Shown: positions 7,053 through 15,950 of the stretch, piece by piece
How the letters are laid out: each line of letters begins with the position of its first letter
Numbering within the stretch: position 1 is the stretch's first letter
Position numbers and translations under genes: made by a program
Notes under the pieces: generated by a model
The model's database searches: none
What the model was told of the DNA's origin: nothing
The model's input: only the letters and a program-made list of their open reading frames with translations
Origin: an uncultured Clostridia bacterium
GTDB lineage: Bacteria; Bacillota; Clostridia; Oscillospirales; Acutalibacteraceae
Direction: 5' to 3'
Length of the DNA stretch: 64,000 bases
NCBI GenBank assembly: GCA_947369085.1
Contig: CANBJR010000007.1
Location: 1-64,000 of the forward strand

Positions 7053-8883
7053 AGCATACACCCTCCCCATACTTTGCTGCACCGCAGTTGTTGCATTTAA
7101 GTCTGCAATGCGGCGTTGTTGTATTTTCATATGCTTTCTTACATTCTTTAATAAGATAATCCTTTGTTACACCGTAGTCAATATGATCCCAAGGAAGAAT
7201 TTCATCAAAAGAACGTTTGCGGTTTGCATAAAACGCAGGGTCAATTCCGCACTCCTCAAAAAGTTCAAGCCATTTTTCAAGGTTGAAACAGTCATTCCAG
7301 CCATCAAAGTGAAACCCTCTTTCACAGGCAAGCTCCATAACCTTGCAGAGTTTTCTGTCGCCTCTTGCAAAAACTGCTTCCAGATAGCTTGTGTCTGCAT
7401 CGTGGTAATTAAACTGAATTTTCTTTGTAGTTATGCTTTCCTTAATGTGAACTTGCTTTTCATGTAAAACAGGTATTGTATCCTGCGGTTCCCACTGAAA
7501 CGGCGTGAACGGCTTTGGAACAAATGAAGATGCAGAAACAGTTACCTTGACAGACTTGCCCTTAGGCTTATTAGGACATTTATAATAAGTGTCAACAACA
7601 GCTTGTCCGAGCTTTGAAATTGCTTCGACGTCCTCCATCGTTTCAGTTGGAAGTCCTATCATAAAGTACAGCTTAACGGTAGTCCAGCCGCCCTCAAAAG
7701 CAGTTGCGCAGGTGGCAAGCAGTTCTTCTTCCCTGACGTTTTTATTGATTACATCTCGCATACGCTGACTTCCCGCCTCAGGTGCAAAGGTAAGTCCGCT
7801 TTTTCTGACAGTTTTAATTTTATTCATTATATCATCGGTGAATCCGTCAACACGCAATGAAGGAAGTGAAATACTGACTTTTTCGTCCTTGCTCCATTCA
7901 TTCAGCTTTTCAAGCAATGGAACAATCTGACTGTAGTCGCTTGAGCTTAACGAGGACAAGGACACCTCATCATATCCGGTATTATCACAAAGAGTCTTGC
8001 ACTGTGCATTTATAGTTTCGGGAGATTTCTCACGAACAGGGCGGTAGATAAAGCCTGCCTGACAGAAACGGCAACCTCTTATACATCCTCTGAAAATTTC
8101 CTGCACGGCTCTGTCGTGCACAATTTCAACGAGAGGAACGACAAAATTGTCGGGATAAAAACAAGTGTTCATATCCTTGATAAGCCTTTTATGAATTACT
8201 TTAGGTGCATTGCCCTTAGGCATAAAGCTCTTGATTGTTCCGTCAGCGTTATATGAAACGTCATAAAGCGACGGGACATACACACCTTCAATTTGAGAGC
8301 AAAGCTGCAAAAATTCAGCCTTGCTTTTCCCCTGCTTGCGGCACTCTCTAAAAATATTTATAACGTCAAGGTCAACCTCTTCGCCCTCACCTATGAAGAA
8401 AAGATCAACAAAGTCAGCTATCGGCTCAGGATTACAAGCGCATGGACCGCCTGCAACAACAATTTGCTTTAATTCATTTCGTTCACTGCTTTTAATCGGG
8501 ACATTTGAAAGCTTAAGCATATTAAGCATATTTGTAAAACTCAGCTCGTACTGTAAAGTAAATCCAATAAAATCAAAATCAGACACAGGGTCACCGCTTT
8601 CAAGCGCATAAAGAGGAATATTATGTTTAATCATTTCCTCTTCCATATCAACCCAAGGAGCAAACACACGTTCACACCATATGTAATCTTCTTTGTTAAA
8701 CTGGCTGTAGAGAATTTTCATTCCAAGGTGTGACATTCCCACCTCATAGGTATCGGGAAAACAAAACGCAAAACGAACATCTACGCTGTTTTTATCTTTA
8801 ATAACCTCGTTAAGCTCACCGCCGACGTAGCGTCCCGGTTTTTGAACCTTTAAAAGGAGTTTTTCAACTTCCTTACTTACCAT
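7027..8883 (-). CDS. TIGR03960-family B12-binding-domain radical SAM protein
   Basis: 618 residues. The N-terminal part (about 1-230) resembles the B12-binding-like domain of this family, with an EVGMSHLG motif. The radical SAM core carries a GCIRGCRFC cluster (Cys spacing CX3CX2C, about residues 267-275) followed by YRPVREKSPE. The C-terminal region has a CNNCG pair that could bind metal. Length fits the family. It starts the cluster whose next members are DUF2344 and a hypothetical protein. The ribosome site is CGGAGGTATAAT before the ATG. Reaction unknown. Confidence 0.9.
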   Translation of the reverse strand: MVSKEVEKLLLKVQKPGRYVGGELNEVIKDKNSVDVRFAFCFPDTYEVGMSHLGMKILYSQFNKEDYIWCERVFAPWVDMEEEMIKHNIPLYALESGDPVSDFDFIGFTLQYELSFTNMLNMLKLSNVPIKSSERNELKQIVVAGGPCACNPEPIADFVDLFFIGEGEEVDLDVINIFRECRKQGKSKAEFLQLCSQIEGVYVPSLYDVSYNADGTIKSFMPKGNAPKVIHKRLIKDMNTCFYPDNFVVPLVEIVHDRAVQEIFRGCIRGCRFCQAGFIYRPVREKSPETINAQCKTLCDNTGYDEVSLSSLSSSDYSQIVPLLEKLNEWSKDEKVSISLPSLRVDGFTDDIMNKIKTVRKSGLTFAPEAGSQRMRDVINKNVREEELLATCATAFEGGWTTVKLYFMIGLPTETMEDVEAISKLGQAVVDTYYKCPNKPKGKSVKVTVSASSFVPKPFTPFQWEPQDTIPVLHEKQVHIKESITTKKIQFNYHDADTSYLEAVFARGDRKLCKVMELACERGFHFDGWNDCFNLEKWLELFEECGIDPAFYANRKRSFDEILPWDHIDYGVTKDYLIKECKKAYENTTTPHCRLKCNNCGAAKYGEGVCFEKRKNMV

Positions 8884-8934
8884 ATTATACCTCCGGTTGT
8901 TTCCATTCCTAAATCATTTACAACTGAATTTGTA

Positions 8935-9543
8935 CTAAAAATACTTGTTGTTCCTGCAAAGCAGTGAAAAAACAAGATATATACATACAATCAAAAGCGA
9001 AAAATTGTGTTTTGAATTAAATAGTAAAATAAATCCGAAAAATGCAAGCGGAAAAATAATTATAAAAGTAGTTATGTTTACAATTCTTTGTGAAACCGTA
9101 TCGCTGATAAACCTGCTTAGAATCAAATACAGCAGTTGTCCGCCGTCAAGAGATAAAACAGGCAAAAGATTAAACAGCCCCACAGAAAGATTTGCCGCCG
9201 CAGGATAAAGAAAAAAATCATTGCACAATAAGTATAACAGATAAAAGAGAATAAAACAAATAAAATTAGAAAAAGGTCCAAAAAAAATTATAAGAATATT
9301 ATGTATATACTTTCTTTCTTGTCTTTTTCTGTCGCTTATTGAGATTTCAAACAGAGATAATCTGATTTTTTCGGGAGCATATCCAAAAATACACATAAGT
9401 ATTATGTGTCCTGCTTCGTGAATTATTATTGCTAAAAGACAATATAAAAAACTGTCAAAAATTCCTGCAATAATACAAATAGAAGCTAAACAAATTATAA
9501 GATATGAAACTGTTATTTCGGTTTTTAGGATTTTAAATTTCAT
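8935..9543 (-). CDS. spoIVFB: SpoIVFB-like intramembrane M50 metalloprotease
   Basis: 202 residues, several membrane helices. It carries the zinc motif HEAGH (H42, E43, H46) and the second motif NLLPVLSLDGG (N125 to G135), the hallmarks of site-2 proteases. SpoIVFB cleaves pro-sigma-K in the mother cell during sporulation. Support for that role is the preceding gene, a SpoIVFA-like membrane protein whose end overlaps this start by 11 bp. The CBS domain of Bacillus SpoIVFB is absent: the protein ends soon after the core, as in several short clostridial members. Other site-2 proteases are possible, but the gene pair favours SpoIVFB. Confidence 0.75.
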   Translation of the reverse strand: MKFKILKTEITVSYLIICLASICIIAGIFDSFLYCLLAIIIHEAGHIILMCIFGYAPEKIRLSLFEISISDRKRQERKYIHNILIIFFGPFSNFICFILFYLLYLLCNDFFLYPAAANLSVGLFNLLPVLSLDGGQLLYLILSRFISDTVSQRIVNITTFIIIFPLAFFGFILLFNSKHNFSLLIVCIYLVFSLLCRNNKYF

Positions 9544-9889
9544 CTTTAGTTGCAGATGAAAAAAGTTTGTTTAAATTGAAATTGTCAGAATTATCGAAAA
9601 TTGCCGAGTTATTAAGGTTTGAGTAGTAAAGCTCACGTGCAGACGCATAAAAATCTCCGCCGAAACTTTTAATCAAAAGAGCCGCAAGAGCAATAAGAAT
9701 ACATATAATAAGCTGTATTGTAATAAGCAACTGTTTTGGCGAGCTTTCTTTCTTTTTCTGTTCCTTTAGTTTAATACTTTCGTCATCATTTATCTCTGTG
9801 TTTGCTGTACCTACAACGGGATATTCACAATTTGTTACCGACTCCCAACCCTCGTCATATGTTATAGAGTTTTTATTTTCTTCATTCAA
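9533..9889 (-). CDS. SpoIVFA-like single-pass membrane protein lacking the M23 domain
   Basis: 118 residues. An acidic N-terminal segment is followed by SSPKQLL, one membrane helix (about 53-70), then GGDFYASARELYY and about 40 extracytoplasmic residues. The segment around the helix resembles clostridial M23/SpoIVFA-type proteins encoded next to SpoIVFB. The C-terminal LytM/M23 peptidase-like domain is missing. Inference: a stripped-down SpoIVFA that localises or restrains SpoIVFB. I chose TTG 9887-9889 because GAGGTGATTTTT precedes it. That GAGG lies in the 3' arm of the hairpin at 9898-9922. Its stop overlaps the spoIVFB start. Confidence 0.55.
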   Translation of the reverse strand: MNEENKNSITYDEGWESVTNCEYPVVGTANTEINDDESIKLKEQKKKESSPKQLLITIQLIICILIALAALLIKSFGGDFYASARELYYSNLNNSAIFDNSDNFNLNKLFSSATKDEI

Positions 9890-9897
9890 AAAAATCA

Positions 9898-9922
9898 CCT
9901 CAACACAATATATGCGTTGAGG
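9898..9922 (-). terminator. Hairpin with T-run overlapping a ribosome binding site
   Basis: CCTCAAC (9898-9904) and GTTGAGG (9916-9922) pair around 11 nt. On the minus strand the 3' arm is GTTGAGG, followed by TGATTTTTTT and a TTG start. It can terminate the MATE transcript and, if read through, hide the GAGG ribosome site of the SpoIVFA-like gene. Confidence 0.55.
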
Positions 9923-9931
9923 CGGACAAAT

Positions 9932-11311
9932 TTAACCAAGTTTTTTAAAATCCACTTTAACAAGATTTATGAAAAATCCTATAGCAAGCATAAGAGAGAA
10001 AATCTCTGCAATAGGGAAAGCATACCATACAACAGACAAGTCAAAAACTATTGAAATAATATACGCTATAGGTAAAATCAATACAAGCTGACGACAAAAT
10101 GACATTAACAAACTTCGTACTCCTTTGCCCACTGCCTGAAACAGTGTTGTAAACAAAATACCTGCCGCAGCAGGGATAAAGCACAAGCTTATTATCCTGA
10201 ATGCAAACTCACCTATTTTCATAATTTCATCTGTTCCTCCGAACATAGAAATAAGAACGTCCGGAATTGTCCACATAAGAACTGTTCCGATTGACATTAT
10301 AATGACAGCAATAATTATTCCGTGCTTTAGTGCAGAATACAAGCGCTTCTTATTACGAGCGCCGTAATTGTATCCGATTATAGGCATTACACCCTGATTC
10401 AACCCAAAGCAAGGCATAAACACGAAGCTTTGAAGCTTATAGTAAATTCCGAGGACGGTAACAGAAGCCTCAGAAGCTGCTAAAATTGCATTAAGACCTA
10501 TTATCATAACTGAACCGATTGACTGCATAATAATTGACGGCAGTCCGACAGCATATATATTTTTGAGCGTCGAAAAATTTATTTTGAAGTTTTTAAATGA
10601 AATTTTAACCTCGTGTTTCTTACAAAACATAATGATTACAGCAAACAACATTCCGCAGAATTGTCCGAACACCGTTGCTATAGCCGCCCCCGTTACGCCC
10701 AATTCAGGGAAAAATCCGATTCCAAAAATCAAAAGCGGGTCACAAATTATATTTACTATCGCTCCGACAAGCTGGAAAAGCATTGGGAATATCATATTGC
10801 CCGTTGCCTGCAAGGTTTTTTCAATCATAATCTGAACAATTGCAAAAAAAGAAAAACATAGAACGATTGTCAGATACTGCGTACCGTATTCGGCAATTTT
10901 AGGATTGCTGCTGTAAGCGTTCATAAACGGTTCTGAAATAAATAAACCAAGAATAAGGAAAAGCAGATAACTTGCAAAACAAGTCAGCAATCCGTGAGTA
11001 GCGGCAGAATCTGCCTCATTAAAATTTTTCTCACCAAGTTTTCTTGAAACAAGTGAGTTTACACCAACCGATGTTCCGACAGCTACTGCAATAAGCAGCA
11101 TTTGCAAAGGAAATGCAAACGACATTGCAGTGAGTCCGTTTAAATCGTATTGACCGATAAAGATACTGTCTACAACATTATACATAGCCTGTATTGTCAT
11201 TGAAAAAATTGCAGGCAGCGACATTGTTAAAATCAACTTTGTCATGGGCATAGTGCCCATTTTATTTTCCGATTTTACTTCATTATTTTTTACATTCATT
11301 GCTTTTTCCAT
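9932..11311 (-). CDS. MATE-family multidrug/metabolite exporter
   Basis: 459 residues with about 12 hydrophobic segments in two similar halves. It has typical MATE sequences such as MYNVVDSIFIGQ near residue 50 and GLNQGVMPIIGYNYGARN near 300. Members export cationic drugs or metabolites using Na+ or H+ gradients; the substrate here is unknown. A short charged N-terminal tail precedes the first helix. It lies 56 bp after the VanZ-like gene on the same strand and may share its promoter at 11856-11884. It ends before the hairpin at 9898-9922. Confidence 0.92.
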   Translation of the reverse strand: MEKAMNVKNNEVKSENKMGTMPMTKLILTMSLPAIFSMTIQAMYNVVDSIFIGQYDLNGLTAMSFAFPLQMLLIAVAVGTSVGVNSLVSRKLGEKNFNEADSAATHGLLTCFASYLLFLILGLFISEPFMNAYSSNPKIAEYGTQYLTIVLCFSFFAIVQIMIEKTLQATGNMIFPMLFQLVGAIVNIICDPLLIFGIGFFPELGVTGAAIATVFGQFCGMLFAVIIMFCKKHEVKISFKNFKINFSTLKNIYAVGLPSIIMQSIGSVMIIGLNAILAASEASVTVLGIYYKLQSFVFMPCFGLNQGVMPIIGYNYGARNKKRLYSALKHGIIIAVIIMSIGTVLMWTIPDVLISMFGGTDEIMKIGEFAFRIISLCFIPAAAGILFTTLFQAVGKGVRSLLMSFCRQLVLILPIAYIISIVFDLSVVWYAFPIAEIFSLMLAIGFFINLVKVDFKKLG

Positions 11312-11366
11312 TCCTGTCTTACCTTTCTGCTAAAAAGGCAGAACTACATTTCTGTAATCTGCCAAA

Positions 11367-11837
11367 TCAGCTTATTTTTCTTATCTTTCGATATATCATA
11401 AATATCAGCAACATAATAACTGTTCCCATCAGCACGCCGGAAAAATCCAGTAATACATCGGTTATTTGTCCTGATCTTCCTTCAACATTAAGCTGGATTG
11501 CTTCATCACATACCGCAGTCGCTAGCCCTGCAAAAAGAATCTGCGAATAATATCTGTACGGTTTTGTTCGTGAAAATGAATAGGCACAACTCATAAGGAG
11601 CAAACCGATTACAGTATATTCGGCAAAATGTGCTGCTTTTCTGACAATATGGTCGGTAAGTTCAGCGCTGAAACCGAATAAATTCAACATATATTGTAAA
11701 AAGTCCATTACGCTTTCGCTTTCCTCACCTGACAAACTTGCAGGCATTGAAGAATGAATAAACGCAAATGCAATCATTCCCGCAGTGAGGATAAAAATAA
11801 TTATCCGAAAACGAAAAGAAGTCTGACTCTTTTTCAT
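11367..11837 (-). CDS. VanZ-like membrane protein
   Basis: 156 residues with four predicted membrane helices. It matches the VanZ family pattern: RKAAHFAEY in the second helix region, then DEAIQ...RSGQITDVLLDFSG. VanZ gives low-level teicoplanin resistance, but most homologues are uncharacterised and probably act on cell-envelope lipids or glycopeptide sensitivity. It starts at ATG 11837 behind a GAGGAG site and a good SigA promoter, and is followed by the MATE gene. A resistance role here is not demonstrated. Confidence 0.88.
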   Translation of the reverse strand: MKKSQTSFRFRIIIFILTAGMIAFAFIHSSMPASLSGEESESVMDFLQYMLNLFGFSAELTDHIVRKAAHFAEYTVIGLLLMSCAYSFSRTKPYRYYSQILFAGLATAVCDEAIQLNVEGRSGQITDVLLDFSGVLMGTVIMLLIFMIYRKIRKIS

Positions 11838-11855
11838 ATCATCACTCCTCGATAT

Positions 11856-11884
11856 ATTTTACAGAAAATAAAAAATAATGTCAA
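11856..11884 (-). promoter_or_regulatory. SigA-type promoter of vanZ-like/MATE genes
   Basis: Minus strand -35 TTGACA (11879-11884), 17-bp spacer, -10 TAAAAT (11856-11861), about 20 bp ahead of the start codon. Confidence 0.65.
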
Positions 11885-11968
11885 TGCAACAGAGATTAAT
11901 TTATCAATATGTATAAATTAGTCGAATATGATTGAGATTAAAATATAGAGTTTTATATTCTTTTTGTA

Positions 11969-11997
11969 TTGAAAAATCCATATTTATCTGTTATACT
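11969..11997 (+). promoter_or_regulatory. SigA-type promoter of the small exporter gene
   Basis: -35 TTGAAA (11969-11974), 17-bp spacer, -10 TATACT (11992-11997), 59 bp before the ATG at 12056. Confidence 0.65.
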
Positions 11998-12055
11998 TAA
12001 CTTTGTTTTGTGATATACATATTTATTATTAAATCAAGTATATAAAGGAGTTATT

Positions 12056-12535
12056 ATGTTTCTAAATTACTTAATTGTGTTTTTAATTTCAATGGTTCCG
12101 ATTGTTGAATTAAGAGGTGCTATTCCGATAGCCATTGGCATGGGACTTGACCCTGTAGTATCATATATAATCTGTATAATCGGCAATATGCTCCCTGTAC
12201 CGATTATATACTTTTTTGCAAGAAAAGTTCTTATCTGGGGTAAAGACAAAAAATATATCGGTAAATTCTTTACATTTTGCATTGAAAAAGGTGAAAAAGG
12301 CGGCAAAAAACTTCAGGCAAAAGCAGGCAAAGGTCTATTTATTGCGCTTATGCTGTTTGTAGGAATACCTATTCCGGGAACAGGTGCTTGGACAGGAACA
12401 CTTGCCGCAAGTTTTCTTGATATGGGATTTAAGAAAAGCGTTATTGCCGTTATGCTCGGCGTTCTGATGGCAGGAATCATTATGGGATTGGCAAGTATGG
12501 GATTGTTCGGCGGACTCAGCTTCCTTTTCAAATAA
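12056..12535 (+). CDS. COG2426/PF06695 small multidrug export family membrane protein
   Basis: 159 residues. The opening helix with MVPIVELRGAIPIAIGMG and the later GIPIPGTGAWTGTLAA re-entrant-type motif are diagnostic of the putative small multi-drug export protein family, whose duplicated Gly/Pro motifs recall DedA proteins. Function is by homology only; lipid or small-molecule transport is equally likely. ATG 12056 has an AAGGAG ribosome site. A GC-rich hairpin terminator follows the stop, so it is probably monocistronic. Confidence 0.85.
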   Translation: MFLNYLIVFLISMVPIVELRGAIPIAIGMGLDPVVSYIICIIGNMLPVPIIYFFARKVLIWGKDKKYIGKFFTFCIEKGEKGGKKLQAKAGKGLFIALMLFVGIPIPGTGAWTGTLAASFLDMGFKKSVIAVMLGVLMAGIIMGLASMGLFGGLSFLFK

Positions 12536-12542
12536 ATACTTC

Positions 12543-12560
12543 GGGCGGCTTTTGCTGCCC
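12543..12560 (+). terminator. Rho-independent terminator of the small exporter gene
   Basis: GGGCGGC (12543-12549), TTTT loop, GCTGCCC (12554-12560), then TTATTTTTTA. It lies 8 bp after the stop. Confidence 0.85.
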
Positions 12561-12625
12561 TTATTTTTTACTTAAATAATCCAATTGAATCAACAGCGGT
12601 ATTCAGCTGTTTTAAGGTGAAAGTT

Positions 12626-13849
12626 ATGCAAAATTCTTTAAAATTTGACGCTGTTATTATCGGAGGCGGCGCATCGGGTTTGATGTGTGCCATAGCAGCA
12701 AAACAGAAAAACAATAATATTTCCGTGGCAATAATTGAAAAAAATGAGAGGGTCGGCAAAAAGCTTTTAGCTACAGGCAACGGCAGATGCAACCTTACAC
12801 ATAAAAATATTTCTGCTGAAAAATACTGCGGTTCGTTTAAAAATCAAAGCAACGCAGTTTTTGAAAAATTTGATACTGACAAACTGCTTGATATTTTTAA
12901 AAAATTCGGTCTGCTGACTTTTTGCGACAGCGAAGGAAGGTATTATCCGCTTTGCAAACAGGCAAGCGCAGTGCTTGATGTATTGAGATTTACGTGTGAA
13001 AGACTTAATGTTGAAATTTTTTGCGGTGAAAATATAAAAAGTATAAGAAAAAACGGCGGCAATTTTTCTGTAAAAACCAACGAAAATATGTTTATTTCCA
13101 AAAAACTTGTAATTGCCAACGGCTCAAAGGCAGCGCCGAAGCTCGGCGGAAATTCAAGCTGCGTCGATTATTTAAAAAATTTCAGTCACAACCTTATTCC
13201 ATTTTCCCCCGCACTTTGCCCGGTAAATGTTAAATCAGAGGTAATTAAGTCGCTTAAAGGTATCAGAGCAAACGCTAAAGCCGTTCTTTTTGATAAAAAA
13301 GGTAACACTGTTAAGGAAGAAATCGGAGAGATACAATTTACTGATAACTCGCTTTCAGGAATTTGTATTTTTAATCTGTCGCTCTATACGAAAAAAGATT
13401 TTTGTATTTCTCTCGATTTGCTGCACGATATTTCTGATACAGAATTAAAAGATTTAATTTGCAACAATATAAATATATTTTCTGATCTTACAATTGATAA
13501 TCTTTTTACCGGTATTTTTCAAAAAAGACTCGGACAGGCTGTGCTTAAAGAGAGCAAAGTGACTGATTTTTCAAGAAAATGCTGCACTCTTTCAAAAAGC
13601 GAAATTGAAAACATAGTACGAACAGTTAAAAATATGCGTTTTCCCGTTGTCGAAAACTGCGGATTTGAACAGGCGCAGTGTGCTCTCGGCGGTGTAAACG
13701 GATGTGAAATTGAAGAAAAAAGTATGCAAAGTAAAATTGTGAAAAATCTTTATGTTTGCGGAGAAGCAATTGATATTTGCGGAGAATGCGGAGGATACAA
13801 CTTGCACTTTGCATTTGCAAGCGGATTTACGGCAGGTGAAAACTTATGA
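12626..13849 (+). CDS. HI0933-like (YhiN/BaiN-type) FAD flavoprotein
   Basis: 407 residues. An N-terminal FAD-binding Rossmann motif GGGASGLM is followed by ERVGKKLLATGNGRCN, the signature of the HI0933 family, and a C-terminal GGYNLHFAFASG. Family members are NAD(P)H-dependent oxidoreductases; some reduce unsaturated bile-acid intermediates, most are unassigned. ATG 12626 is preceded by AAGGTG at 6 nt; an in-frame GTG at 12617 lies within that site. Its stop overlaps the next flavoprotein gene by 4 bp, so the two are translationally coupled. Confidence 0.88.
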   Translation: MQNSLKFDAVIIGGGASGLMCAIAAKQKNNNISVAIIEKNERVGKKLLATGNGRCNLTHKNISAEKYCGSFKNQSNAVFEKFDTDKLLDIFKKFGLLTFCDSEGRYYPLCKQASAVLDVLRFTCERLNVEIFCGENIKSIRKNGGNFSVKTNENMFISKKLVIANGSKAAPKLGGNSSCVDYLKNFSHNLIPFSPALCPVNVKSEVIKSLKGIRANAKAVLFDKKGNTVKEEIGEIQFTDNSLSGICIFNLSLYTKKDFCISLDLLHDISDTELKDLICNNINIFSDLTIDNLFTGIFQKRLGQAVLKESKVTDFSRKCCTLSKSEIENIVRTVKNMRFPVVENCGFEQAQCALGGVNGCEIEEKSMQSKIVKNLYVCGEAIDICGECGGYNLHFAFASGFTAGENL

Positions 13850-15438
13850 TAAGAATTAACAATGTTCATATTCCTCTTGACTACAGCGATGAAACAATCC
13901 GAAAAAAGGCGGCAAAGGAGCTTAGAATTGATATTAATGCAATAAAGTCGATATCAATTTTCAGACGTTCTGTAGACGCAAGAAAAAAGGATAACATTTT
14001 CTTTTTATGCTCAATTGATATTGAACTGAATATTATTGAAGATTCAGTGCTTAAAAAATGCAAAAATGCTATAAAAGTAACGCCGTATCATTACGAAGTT
14101 AATAAATGGAAAGGCGGCACTTCACCTGTGGTTGTCGGAATGGGTCCTGCCGGACTTTTTGCCGCACTTATTCTTGCTCAAAGCGGAGCAAAACCGATTT
14201 TGATTGAGCGTGGCCGTGACGTTGACAGACGACACGATGACGTGCATAAATTTTGGCTGACAGGCAAACTTGACGCTTCATCAAATGTCCAATTCGGCGA
14301 GGGCGGTGCAGGAACTTTTTCTGACGGTAAGCTTAACACAGGAACTAAAGATTTTCGGCAGAGAAAAGTGCTTGAAGAATTTGTAAATCACGGCGCCCCT
14401 GATGAAATTCTTTACAACGCAAAGCCTCATATCGGCACGGATAAACTTAAAATCACCGTAAAGAATATCCGCGAAGAAATAATTGCGCTCGGCGGTACGG
14501 TTCTTTTTGAAACAAAGCTTGTCGGATTTAGCACTAAAAACGAAATAATAACAGGAGCAGTTGTTGAAAAGCAAGGTAAAACTGAGATAATTGAAACAGA
14601 TAATATCATTCTTGCTATAGGACACAGTGCAAGAGATACGTTTGAAATGTTATTTGAAAAAGGAATTCCCATTGAGTCAAAGTCTTTTTCAGTCGGAGCG
14701 AGAATTGAGCATCTGCGTGAGAAAATTGATTGCTCACAATACGGAGAATTTGCCGGAAGCAAAAATCTTGGTGCGGCAAGCTACAAGCTGAACACTCACC
14801 TTGAAAACGGAAGAGGTGTATACACCTTTTGTATGTGCCCAGGCGGAAAGGTGATTAATGCGTCAAGCGAAGAAAATATGCTTGTAACAAACGGTATGAG
14901 CGAATTTGCAAGAAATGAAGTAAACTCAAACTCTGCTCTGCTTGTGGGTGTGTCACCTGATGATTTTAAATCAGAAAGTCCGCTTGGAGGAATGTATTTT
15001 CAGCGTGAGCTTGAAAAAAAAGCATTTATACTTGGCGGAAGCACCTACAACGCTCCTGTTCAAAGGGTTGACGATTTTATTAACAACACCAAAAGTACCT
15101 GTCTTGGTGAAGTGAAACCGAGTATATGTCCTGATTACGAATTAAGCAATTTAAGTACAATTCTGCCCGAATTTGTTTATAATTCAATGAAACAAGGCAT
15201 TAAAGATATGGGCAGAAAGTTAAAAGGGTTTGATGACGGTGACGCAATATTAACCGCAGTAGAAACACGAAGCTCCTCCCCTATACGCATTTTAAGAAAT
15301 AATGAAACTCTTGAAAGCATAAAAATTAAAGGACTTTATCCCTGCGGTGAAGGCGCAGGATATGCAGGAGGAATTATTTCAGCCGCAGTTGACGGTATAA
15401 AATGTGCGGAAGAAATAATAAATAAAAATAATAAGTAA
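13846..15438 (+). CDS. COG2509-family FAD-dependent dehydrogenase
   Basis: 530 residues. A small N-terminal domain (about 1-90) precedes an FAD-binding motif VVGMGPAGLFAA near residue 98. The later VQFGEGGAGTFSDGKLNTG signature and a C-terminal GEGAGYAGGIISAAVDG FAD contact identify the family. The reaction is unknown. It overlaps the preceding HI0933-like gene by 4 bp, so the two flavoproteins may work on related substrates. A strong hairpin terminator follows immediately and is shared with the converging RNase P RNA gene. Confidence 0.88.
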   Translation: MIRINNVHIPLDYSDETIRKKAAKELRIDINAIKSISIFRRSVDARKKDNIFFLCSIDIELNIIEDSVLKKCKNAIKVTPYHYEVNKWKGGTSPVVVGMGPAGLFAALILAQSGAKPILIERGRDVDRRHDDVHKFWLTGKLDASSNVQFGEGGAGTFSDGKLNTGTKDFRQRKVLEEFVNHGAPDEILYNAKPHIGTDKLKITVKNIREEIIALGGTVLFETKLVGFSTKNEIITGAVVEKQGKTEIIETDNIILAIGHSARDTFEMLFEKGIPIESKSFSVGARIEHLREKIDCSQYGEFAGSKNLGAASYKLNTHLENGRGVYTFCMCPGGKVINASSEENMLVTNGMSEFARNEVNSNSALLVGVSPDDFKSESPLGGMYFQRELEKKAFILGGSTYNAPVQRVDDFINNTKSTCLGEVKPSICPDYELSNLSTILPEFVYNSMKQGIKDMGRKLKGFDDGDAILTAVETRSSSPIRILRNNETLESIKIKGLYPCGEGAGYAGGIISAAVDGIKCAEEIINKNNK

Positions 15439-15440
15439 AC

Positions 15441-15480
15441 AAAAGCACCCTGTAACCAAATCAAGTTACAAGGTGCTTTT
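15441..15480. terminator. Bidirectional terminator between the flavoprotein gene and rnpB
   Basis: AAAAGCACC...TGTAAC pairs with GTTACA..GGTGCTTTT (15441-15480). Flanking A and T runs suit both the plus-strand gene and the minus-strand RNase P RNA. Confidence 0.85.
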
Positions 15481-15482
15481 GT

Positions 15483-15826
15483 GCGACTGCGTCTGTAAGC
15501 CGGGTTCTGTCGTGAACAGCCATCTATCTTGGCAGCTCGTTACCGAAACTGCTCGATGCCACCTCCTAAGGACACGCCGAGCAAGCGTATATGTCCTACC
15601 ACGGTGTTGCTTCAAATAGGGTTTACACGGCAGGCAGATTTCCCTGCCTCCGGTGAGCTCTTACCTCACCTTTCCATCCTTACCGAAAAAACGGCGGTAA
15701 TTTTCTGTTGCACTATCCCTGGAGTCGCCTCCGGCGGCCGTTAGCCGTTATTTTTGCTCTGTGAAGCCCGGACTTTCCTCGCACAAAGCCTTTCGGACTT
15801 TGCTCGCAGCTGTTCAACGCACTCGC
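15483..15826 (-). ncRNA. rnpB: RNase P RNA, bacterial class A-like
   Basis: The catalytic RNA that trims tRNA 5' leaders. On the minus strand it contains the conserved GAGGAAAGTCCGGGCTTC block, the GGTAAGAGCTCACCGG region, GAAGCAACACCGTGG, AGATAGATGGCTG and the 3' ACAGAACCCGGCTTA. The terminal P1 helix can form between 15818-15826 and 15483-15491 with one mismatch. Length of about 344 nt is normal. A TATAAT (minus strand, 15831-15836) sits just upstream of the inferred 5' end. The ends are set by P1 pairing and are approximate. Confidence 0.95.
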
Positions 15827-15881
15827 ATTAATTATAATAAAATAAATAAAGCTAAAAGTCAATAATTTTCAGCAAATAGCT

Positions 15882-15909
15882 TGATATATAGCGAATTTAA
15901 GTATATAAT
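15882..15909 (+). promoter_or_regulatory. SigA-type promoter of malic enzyme
   Basis: -35 TTGATA (15882-15887), 16-bp spacer, -10 TATAAT (15904-15909), about 40 bp before the start codon. It diverges from the rnpB promoter. Confidence 0.65.
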
Positions 15910-15950
15910 TTATTTGTTTGTTATGTAAAAAATATGAGAAGGAGTATTTT

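Noticed and set aside
7053-7130. Longer start for the DUF2344 gene
   Set aside because: It would overlap the upstream radical SAM gene by 104 bp and has no ribosome site; TTG 7052 has a GGGGAGG site.
14281-14762. Overlapping minus-strand ORFs of 111-114 codons
   Set aside because: Antisense to the COG2509 flavoprotein, which shows clear FAD motifs throughout.
15529-15744. 71-codon ORF
   Set aside because: Lies within the RNase P RNA on the opposite strand.
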